Shown here: positions 58,629-64,000 of the stretch, piece after piece | How positions within the stretch are numbered: the first letter of the stretch is position 1 | Layout of the letters: every line of letters begins with the position of its first letter | Source: Planctomycetaceae bacterium | GTDB lineage: Bacteria > Planctomycetota > Planctomycetia > Gemmatales > Gemmataceae | Reading direction: 5' to 3' | Length of the DNA: 64,000 nucleotides | Assembly (NCBI GenBank): GCA_013823135.1 | Contig: PNLP01000030.1 | Coordinates: forward strand, 18,275-82,274 | The notes under the pieces: model-generated | The model's input: the letters and a program-made list of their open reading frames with translations, nothing else | Told to the model about the DNA's origin: nothing | Database searches by the model: none | Translations under genes and position numbers: made by a program

Positions 58629-61052
58629 ATGTTCCGATTCATAATTGTCGCGCTGTTTGCTTTCATCGCCGCGCCTGCGTTCGCGGCCGATCCCGTTGCC
58701 GTTTCGCCGACATCGATCGACATCAATCACCACCGAAAGCCGCACGCGATCCAAATTCTCGCCACGAGCCCCGAGGGGTTCTCGGTCGATCTGCGAGATA
58801 TCGCCAAGTTCACGGTCGCGGACCCGAAAGTTGCAGTGATTGAGGCGGGTTGGGTGAAGCCGCTCGGCACGGGGCAAACCACGGTCACCGTTGCTGTGAG
58901 CGGCCAGACATTCAACATCCCCGTGAAGGTGACGCTGCCGGCCACGGAGCCTGCGATCAGCTTCCGCCACGAGGTCATGCCCGTGCTGTCGCGTGCGGGT
59001 TGCAACATGGGCGCGTGCCACGGGTACTCACTCGGTAAGAACGGCTTCAAGCTCTCGTTGCGTGGTGCCGACCCCGCACCCGATTACGCAGGCATCGTGC
59101 GGGAATCAGCCGGTCGTCGCATCAGCTTCCAGAACCCCGCGGCAAGCCTCATCGTCACCAAGGGTCGCGGCGAAGCCCCGCACGAAGGCGGCAGCCGATT
59201 CAATCGGGGCAGCCTCGCCGACACCATCTTCGTGAACTGGGTTACACAAGGTGTGCCATCCGATGTGAAGGACACACTCGAGGTCGTCGGCGTCCGGATG
59301 GTCCCCGACAAGTTGCTGCTGAAGCCGGGTGACAAGCACCGCATCCAGTTGATCGCCGATTACAGCGACGGAACGAAACGCGACGTGACCCGCCTCGGCA
59401 TCTTCGCCGTGAACAACGATCAATTCGCGAAGGTGGACGACGACGGCATGGTCACCGCTGTCGCCGCGGGCGAGACAGCCATCGTGGGCCGCTTCGAGCG
59501 GATGTTCGCCGCGACCGGTGCCACAGTGCTCGATCCCGCAGCGATCGCCAAATTCACACCCACGCCAGTGCCGACGAACCTCGTCGATAAGCCGGTGATC
59601 GAGAAGTTGAACCGGCTCAAGATCGCGCCATCCGCGATCTGCACGGACGAAGAGTTCTTGCGGCGCGTGTACATCGACATGATCGGCGTGCAACCCAAGC
59701 CCGACGAAGTGCGAGTGTTCCTGAAGGATGCCGACCCGAAGAAGCGCGAGAAGGTGGTCGAGGCACTCTTCGAGCGGCCCGAGTTCGTGGATCAGTGGTC
59801 GCTGAAATGGGGCGACTTGCTCCAGAACTCGCGGAACGCGGTGTCGTCGCCGTCGGTGTTCCAGTTCCGCGAGTTCATCCGCGGTGCGATCTCTGCGAAC
59901 ACGCCGCTCGATGAGTTCGCCCGCAAGTTGCTCACCGCGAAAGGCGGCATCACCGATGATCCCGCATCCGTCTACTTCGCAATCAGCAAGGACACGAACG
60001 ACACGCTGGAACGGGTCACTCAGGTTTTCTGCGGCGTGCGGATGCTGTGTGCCCGCTGCCATGCCCACCCGATGGAGAACTGGACGCAGGCCGATTACTA
60101 CGGGCTCGCGAGCTTCTTCAATCAGGTCACGGCACGCGCCGACACCCGCTTCCCCGCCGCACCCACCACGAAGTTCGTCAGCGTGAATCGCACGGCCGGG
60201 TTCGCCACGAATCCGCGATCGGGTCAGGCCCAACCGCCACGCTTCCTCGGTGCCGATGCTCCCAAACTCGCAGCGAATGCAGATCGCCGCGACTCTTACG
60301 CAAACTGGCTCACCGACGCGAAGAATCCGTTCTTCGCCCGCGGCCTCGTGAACCGCTACTGGAGCTACTTCTTCTTCCGCGGCATCATCGATCCGGTGGA
60401 CGACATCCGTAGCACGAACCCGCCGATCAACCCCGCCCTCCTTGATGCTCTCACAGAAGACTTCGTAAAGGCCAAGTTCGACGCGCGGCATCTCATCCGG
60501 CGAATCGTGCTGTCCGACACTTACCAGCGCAGCAGCACGCCGAACGCCTCGAACGCGAAGGACGAACAGAACTTCTCGCGTGCCATTCCGAGGCGAGTGC
60601 AGGCCGAGGCGTTGCTCGATTCGCTCGTGCAGGCCACCGGGGTTTCCGAGTCGTTGCCCAACGGCTTCCGGGCAGCTCAGCTACCCGACGCGAGTAGTGA
60701 GAACGTGTTCCTGCGGATGTTCGGCAAGCCGCAACGAATGGACGCCTGTGAATGTGAACGGGATAACGGCTCGAACATGCTCCAGGCGTTGCACTTCATC
60801 AACGGCAAGAGCATCCTCGGCCGCGTTCGCAACGCATCGGCACGGCCGACGCTGCTCGCGAACCAGAAGCTCACCGACGAGCAAGTCATCGCTGAGATTT
60901 ATCTGTGGAGCGTGGCCCGGAATCCGTCCGTGAAGGAACTCGCAGTGGGTTTGGAGTTCTTCAAGTTGCACGACGCCAAGGAACGCCCAGCGGCAGCACA
61001 AGACCTGATGTGGGCGCTCCTCAACAGCCGCGATTTCATGATGGTCCACTGA
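58629..61052 (+). CDS. DUF1549/DUF1553 (planctomycete cytochrome-like) secreted protein
   Basis: This 807-aa protein has signal peptide IIVALFAFIAAPAFA, then a BIG2-like N-terminal domain (QILATSPEGFSVDLRDIAKF) and a second such domain near residue 225. The segment SRAGCNMGACHGYSLGKNGF contains the haem-like CxxxCH motif. DUF1549 follows (EEFLRRVYIDMIGVQPKPDE) and CARCHAHPMENWTQADYYGL, another CxxCH. DUF1553 has RGLVNRYWSYFFFRGIIDPV and MLQALHFINGKSILGR. The two CxxCH-type sites suggest covalent haem. It is a standard partner of DUF1501 proteins, with unknown activity. Confidence 0.92.
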   Translation: MFRFIIVALFAFIAAPAFAADPVAVSPTSIDINHHRKPHAIQILATSPEGFSVDLRDIAKFTVADPKVAVIEAGWVKPLGTGQTTVTVAVSGQTFNIPVKVTLPATEPAISFRHEVMPVLSRAGCNMGACHGYSLGKNGFKLSLRGADPAPDYAGIVRESAGRRISFQNPAASLIVTKGRGEAPHEGGSRFNRGSLADTIFVNWVTQGVPSDVKDTLEVVGVRMVPDKLLLKPGDKHRIQLIADYSDGTKRDVTRLGIFAVNNDQFAKVDDDGMVTAVAAGETAIVGRFERMFAATGATVLDPAAIAKFTPTPVPTNLVDKPVIEKLNRLKIAPSAICTDEEFLRRVYIDMIGVQPKPDEVRVFLKDADPKKREKVVEALFERPEFVDQWSLKWGDLLQNSRNAVSSPSVFQFREFIRGAISANTPLDEFARKLLTAKGGITDDPASVYFAISKDTNDTLERVTQVFCGVRMLCARCHAHPMENWTQADYYGLASFFNQVTARADTRFPAAPTTKFVSVNRTAGFATNPRSGQAQPPRFLGADAPKLAANADRRDSYANWLTDAKNPFFARGLVNRYWSYFFFRGIIDPVDDIRSTNPPINPALLDALTEDFVKAKFDARHLIRRIVLSDTYQRSSTPNASNAKDEQNFSRAIPRRVQAEALLDSLVQATGVSESLPNGFRAAQLPDASSENVFLRMFGKPQRMDACECERDNGSNMLQALHFINGKSILGRVRNASARPTLLANQKLTDEQVIAEIYLWSVARNPSVKELAVGLEFFKLHDAKERPAAAQDLMWALLNSRDFMMVH

Positions 61053-61064
61053 CGTGCCTTGCAA

Positions 61065-61418
61065 TCACTTTCGTTCATCTTTGCCACTCGCGCCGGCATT
61101 GAACACGTCGGTGGGAACGTGACCGTGGACCGCCGTTCGTTCACCAGCGACAGCCCCCTGTTCGACCCGTTGTCCAACGCGGAACTGGCCAGCGGTCACC
61201 GCCGGTCGCGAGTTGACTGCGGGTGTCACAACAACGGGGCGGTACACCGCAGGCGGCACGTGAACGGCCTGCCGCATTGCGGGTGCCGCGGCACGGCCCG
61301 CCCCCTGGCCAACAGCTCGCACGGCGGCCGCACCAGCGCCACCGCACCCGGCTCCGATCACAACCGCCACGACCGACAGCCCGATCAGCCATGCCCGCAC
61401 TGCTCGCGTCCGCTTCAT
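61065..61418 (-). CDS. small secreted/lipoprotein-like protein
   Basis: This 117-aa protein starts at ATG 61418 with GAGG 9 nt upstream. There is an N-terminal signal (RAWLIGLSVVAVVIGAGCGG) whose Cys could be a lipobox, although IGAGC is imperfect. The mature part is Ala/Val/Pro-rich (AVHVPPAVYRPVVVTPAVNS) and basic at the end. It is convergent with the DUF1549/1553 gene, with a 12-nt gap. No family was recognised and low complexity lowers confidence. Confidence 0.5.
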   Translation of the reverse strand: MKRTRAVRAWLIGLSVVAVVIGAGCGGAGAAAVRAVGQGAGRAAAPAMRQAVHVPPAVYRPVVVTPAVNSRPAVTAGQFRVGQRVEQGAVAGERTAVHGHVPTDVFNAGASGKDERK

Positions 61419-61629
61419 GGTGTCATCCTCGACAGAGAACTGGCACAAGGATCTGACACTACAGAGTAAGGCACCCGCATCCAGGTTCGCAAGAACGTGC
61501 GGCTCAATTTTGGCGTGAGGGTTGGATTCAGCCATTTCCCGTTGATTGCCCCCCCCGCCTGCCCGATATCATTGAACAGGTAGTTTTTGCATTCAGCACG
61601 CATTATCTCTCCCAGACCCCCAGGTTCTT

Positions 61630-62592
61630 ATGCGTTCCCCTCGCAATCGAGCGTTCACGCTCATCGAACTTCTTGTCGTGATCGCCATCATCGCAATCCT
61701 CATCGGCTTGCTACTCCCCGCCGTGCAGAAGGTCCGCGAGGCCGCGGCACGGTCCACATGCCAGAACAAGATGAAGCAGATCGCCCTTGCAATGCACGCC
61801 GCCCACGACGTGAAGAACCGGTTCCCCGCCGGGCAAGAAGTCGTCAACCTCACCGGCCCGTGCCCCGCTCAGGGCAGCCCCTGGACCGACGCCCGCACTC
61901 CCTGGAGCGTCGCGATGCTGCCGTACATCGAGCAAGGCGCACTCTTCGCGAAGTTCAACGAGAACGCGAGCTTCGCGATCAACCGCGAACACAGTACCGG
62001 AGCCACGAACTACGCCGCACAAACGACAGTCATGCCGACCTTTCACTGCCCATCCGACCCACGGATGGCGGGCACGAACTTCTCCAGCTACATGGTCGTG
62101 GCCGGCGGCGGAAGCCCCACGGCCAGCGGGTGTGTTTCGGACAGCTATGCCGAGTTCATCATTTACTCGAACGGCGTGTTCTTCATCAACTCCCGGACCC
62201 GACTCACGGACATTACCGATGGCACAACGAACACGTACATGCTGGCAGAAAGCAAATACATGGTGATTGACACCTGGTCTGGTGGGCAAACCAAGCAGGG
62301 CTTCTGGTCCGCCGGCACGTACCTTCAGTCCACATGGCGGTACTACTGCAACCTCACCGCGGCGGTCGAACCGATTAACAAACCGTGTTGTGGCATCACG
62401 GATTACACGGCCAGCACCCTCCGTCAGCACGAGGCTCCTGTCGGGCGCAGCTTCGGGAGTTTTCACACCGGTGGATGCAACGCGGCAATGGCCGACGGAA
62501 GCGTTCGATTCCTGCCCAATTCGCTGGATCTGAACGTCCACCGCCAGCTCGGTGCCGCCTCGGACGGCTTGCCAGTCGGAGGTGCGCCGTGA
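61630..62592 (+). CDS. DUF1559 pseudopilin-like protein
   Basis: This 320-aa protein has a type IV prepilin leader at residues 8-30 (RAFTLIELLVVIAIIAILIG), then LLPAVQKVREAAARSTCQNK, the planctomycete DUF1559 hallmark. It ends with the HTGGCNAAMADGSVRFLP motif (H-x9-DG). These are exported, membrane-anchored by the hydrophobic helix, and expanded to dozens of copies in planctomycetes, possibly as pseudopilins or surface proteins. The stop overlaps the GTG start of the next gene. Confidence 0.93.
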   Translation: MRSPRNRAFTLIELLVVIAIIAILIGLLLPAVQKVREAAARSTCQNKMKQIALAMHAAHDVKNRFPAGQEVVNLTGPCPAQGSPWTDARTPWSVAMLPYIEQGALFAKFNENASFAINREHSTGATNYAAQTTVMPTFHCPSDPRMAGTNFSSYMVVAGGGSPTASGCVSDSYAEFIIYSNGVFFINSRTRLTDITDGTTNTYMLAESKYMVIDTWSGGQTKQGFWSAGTYLQSTWRYYCNLTAAVEPINKPCCGITDYTASTLRQHEAPVGRSFGSFHTGGCNAAMADGSVRFLPNSLDLNVHRQLGAASDGLPVGGAP

Positions 62593-62969
62593 CCGCACTT
62601 CGCAACATCTGCGCCGTCGGATGTGTCGTGGTGGTGCTGGCTGGCTGCGGGGCAAAACCGATCCCGGTTTCCGGAACCGTGACGCGGGAGGGGCGACCGC
62701 TGCCCGCCGGCTACGTCACATTCGAGCCGGACGCGGCGAGCGGCACCACCGGCCCCGGTGCAACCGCAGCGGTTGATGACGGTGTCTTCTCGCTTCCGGC
62801 CGATCACACCCTGACGCCGGGAAAGTACCTCGTGCGAATCGGGCCGCCACTGTTGGGGTCCGGCGCGGATAAAAAGCTCGCAGCCACGACCTTCAAGCCC
62901 TGGGAAACGACGGTCGAGATACCAGCCGGTGGCGGCTCGCTTACGTTCGATGTCCCGGTCACGCCATGA
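62589..62969 (+). CDS. lipoprotein with carboxypeptidase-regulatory-like domain
   Basis: This 126-aa protein starts at GTG 62589, overlapping the DUF1559 stop. The lipobox is VVVLAGCGAK. The domain begins IPVSGTVTREGRPLPAGYVT with FEPDAASGTTG and ends ETTVEIPAGGGSLTFDVPV, a transthyretin-like beta sandwich. In planctomycetes such small lipoproteins commonly follow DUF1559 genes. The pair is probably co-translated and the proteins may interact at the cell envelope. Confidence 0.85.
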   Translation: MTALRNICAVGCVVVVLAGCGAKPIPVSGTVTREGRPLPAGYVTFEPDAASGTTGPGATAAVDDGVFSLPADHTLTPGKYLVRIGPPLLGSGADKKLAATTFKPWETTVEIPAGGGSLTFDVPVTP

Positions 62970-63068
62970 CGACGACACGCGGCCAATTCGCGTCAATCAC
63001 CGAACTGCTACACTGACCCCTTGCCGCGACCCACTGGGTCGCGGCTCACCAACACAAGGGAGCTCGTG

Positions 63069-63857
63069 ATGCGCACGTTCGTCATCCTCTCAGCATTCCT
63101 GCCGATTGCACTCGTCAGCGTTTCGGCCGATGAGCCGAAGAAGGACGCCGATTGGGTGGCCCTGTTCGACGGCAAGACCCTCGACGGCTGGACGCCCAAG
63201 ATCAAGGGGTACGAGTTTGGCGACAACCACGCCGACACGTTCCGCGCCGAGGACGGCGTCATCAAGGTGAACTACGACAAGTACAAGGAGTTCGAGGGGA
63301 AGTTCGGCCACCTGTTCTACAAGGATAAGTTCTCGCACTACCGGTTGCGGGTCGAGTACCGTTTCGTCGGCGATCAGTGCAAGGGCGGGCCGGGCTGGGC
63401 CACGCGAAACAGCGGCGTGATGTTTCACTGCCAGGATCCGAAGTCGATGCGTAAGGATCAAGATTTCCCCGTTTCGATCGAGGCCCAGTTCCTCGGCGGG
63501 CTCGGCAAGGGGAAGCGCTCCACGAACAACATGTGCTCGCCCGGCACGAACATCGTGCTCGATGGCAAGCTGTTCACGACCCACTGCACCAACTCGAAGT
63601 CGAAGACCTACGACGGGGACGTGTGGGTCACGGCCGAGATCGAAGTGAACGGTTCAGGCACAGTGAAGCACTTCGTGGAAGGCGAGTTGGTGATGGAGTA
63701 CGAGAAGCCGCAACTCGACGAGAAGGACGCCGACGCAGCGAAACTCGTCAAGGAACGCGACGGCAAGTTGCTGCTGGAAGAAGGCTACATCGCGTTGCAG
63801 GCCGAAAGCCATCCGTGCGAGTTCCGCAAGGTTGAGGTGAAGGTGTTGAAGAAGTGA
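63069..63857 (+). CDS. DUF1080 secreted protein
   Basis: This 262-aa protein has signal peptide VILSAFLPIALVSVSA, followed by DWVALFDGKTLDGWTPKIKG, the DUF1080 start. It also has HYRLRVEYRFVGDQCKGGPG, NSGVMFHCQDPKSM, SIEAQFLGGLGKGKRSTNNM and IALQAESHPCEFRKVEVKVL. This matches the longer form of the family (3-keto-disaccharide hydrolases and relatives), predicted periplasmic glycan-active. The start was set at ATG 63069. A short GCCGCGACCCACTGGGTCGC palindrome lies just upstream (about 63023-63042). Confidence 0.9.
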   Translation: MRTFVILSAFLPIALVSVSADEPKKDADWVALFDGKTLDGWTPKIKGYEFGDNHADTFRAEDGVIKVNYDKYKEFEGKFGHLFYKDKFSHYRLRVEYRFVGDQCKGGPGWATRNSGVMFHCQDPKSMRKDQDFPVSIEAQFLGGLGKGKRSTNNMCSPGTNIVLDGKLFTTHCTNSKSKTYDGDVWVTAEIEVNGSGTVKHFVEGELVMEYEKPQLDEKDADAAKLVKERDGKLLLEEGYIALQAESHPCEFRKVEVKVLKK

Positions 63858-64000
63858 TTCGGGCGTGGCAGGTCGTACTCGCCGGAACGCCTTCAGGAAG
63901 CCAAAGCCCACACGGCACGGACCGACTCGAGGACGTGCCACCCGACCCGCCCAAGGCCGCACACCACAACTGGCTGGTTCACGCTTGCCCCTTCCCATTG
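63858..64000. other. non-coding end of window
   Basis: No gene or structure could be supported in the last 143 nt; the reverse frame covering it overlaps the DUF1080 gene and is Arg/Pro-rich, as expected of an antisense shadow. Confidence 0.4.

Noticed and set aside
63654..63998. Reverse-strand gene at the right window end
   Set aside because: Overlaps the DUF1080 gene for most of its length and has no recognisable protein sequence.

Overview
The window looks like chromosomal DNA from a planctomycete of the Gemmataceae (Gemmata-like). It is GC-rich and carries family markers of that group: two DUF1501 proteins, a DUF1549/DUF1553 cytochrome-like protein, a DUF1559 pseudopilin-like protein, two DUF1080 proteins and two TIGR02996 proteins. 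No phage, plasmid backbone, rRNA operon or CRISPR array is visible. Assignments rest on reading motifs, not on database searches.

Left part (1-12646): a truncated DUF1501 gene, two DUF5684-type membrane proteins, a zinc-ribbon membrane protein, a probably inactive alpha/beta hydrolase, scpA, a DedA protein, a TIM-barrel sugar isomerase, a Cys-rich secreted protein, a lipase, a beta-hydroxyacid dehydrogenase, an SGNH-like protein, a DUF1328 peptide and a TIGR02996/LRR protein. About 690 bp of stacked inverted repeats follow.

Centre (12647-32750): a 20-kb same-strand lipid supercluster. A PfaD-like enoyl reductase, a 2118-aa KS-AT-ACP-KR-DH synthase and a 2264-aa KS-CLF-AT-DH-DH synthase form a PUFA-synthase-type machine, arranged like myxobacterial pfa1-pfa2-pfa3. 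Immediately downstream, with overlapping or near-overlapping starts, lie oleA, oleB, oleC and oleD. These encode thiolase-fold head-to-head condensation, beta-lactone decarboxylase, beta-lactone synthetase and 2-alkyl-3-ketoacid reductase. The simplest reading is one pathway that builds a polyunsaturated acyl chain and joins two such chains into a very long polyunsaturated alkene. A T4 Rnl1-like RNA ligase and a tRNA-Cys-like sequence follow.

Right part (34572-64000): DinB-like protein, transaldolase, tRNA-dihydrouridine synthase, several planctomycete-restricted small genes, a toxin-antitoxin pair whose toxin is split by a 5-bp repeat, a CoA-transferase beta subunit, a fatty-acid desaturase, a deoxyribosyltransferase-like protein, DUF1080 and SGNH secreted proteins, adenine deaminase, a large TPR membrane protein, NhaA, a second toxin-antitoxin-like pair, an AhpD-like protein, a DUF1501 / PPC-like / DUF1549-1553 operon, and a DUF1559-lipoprotein pair followed by DUF1080.

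A striking feature is the density of long inverted repeats of several families. They sit in most gene junctions, but some lie inside reading frames: two in the pfaC-like gene, one in the oleB N-terminus, and one that supplies the start codon and signal-peptide region of the 801-aa gene at 56159.
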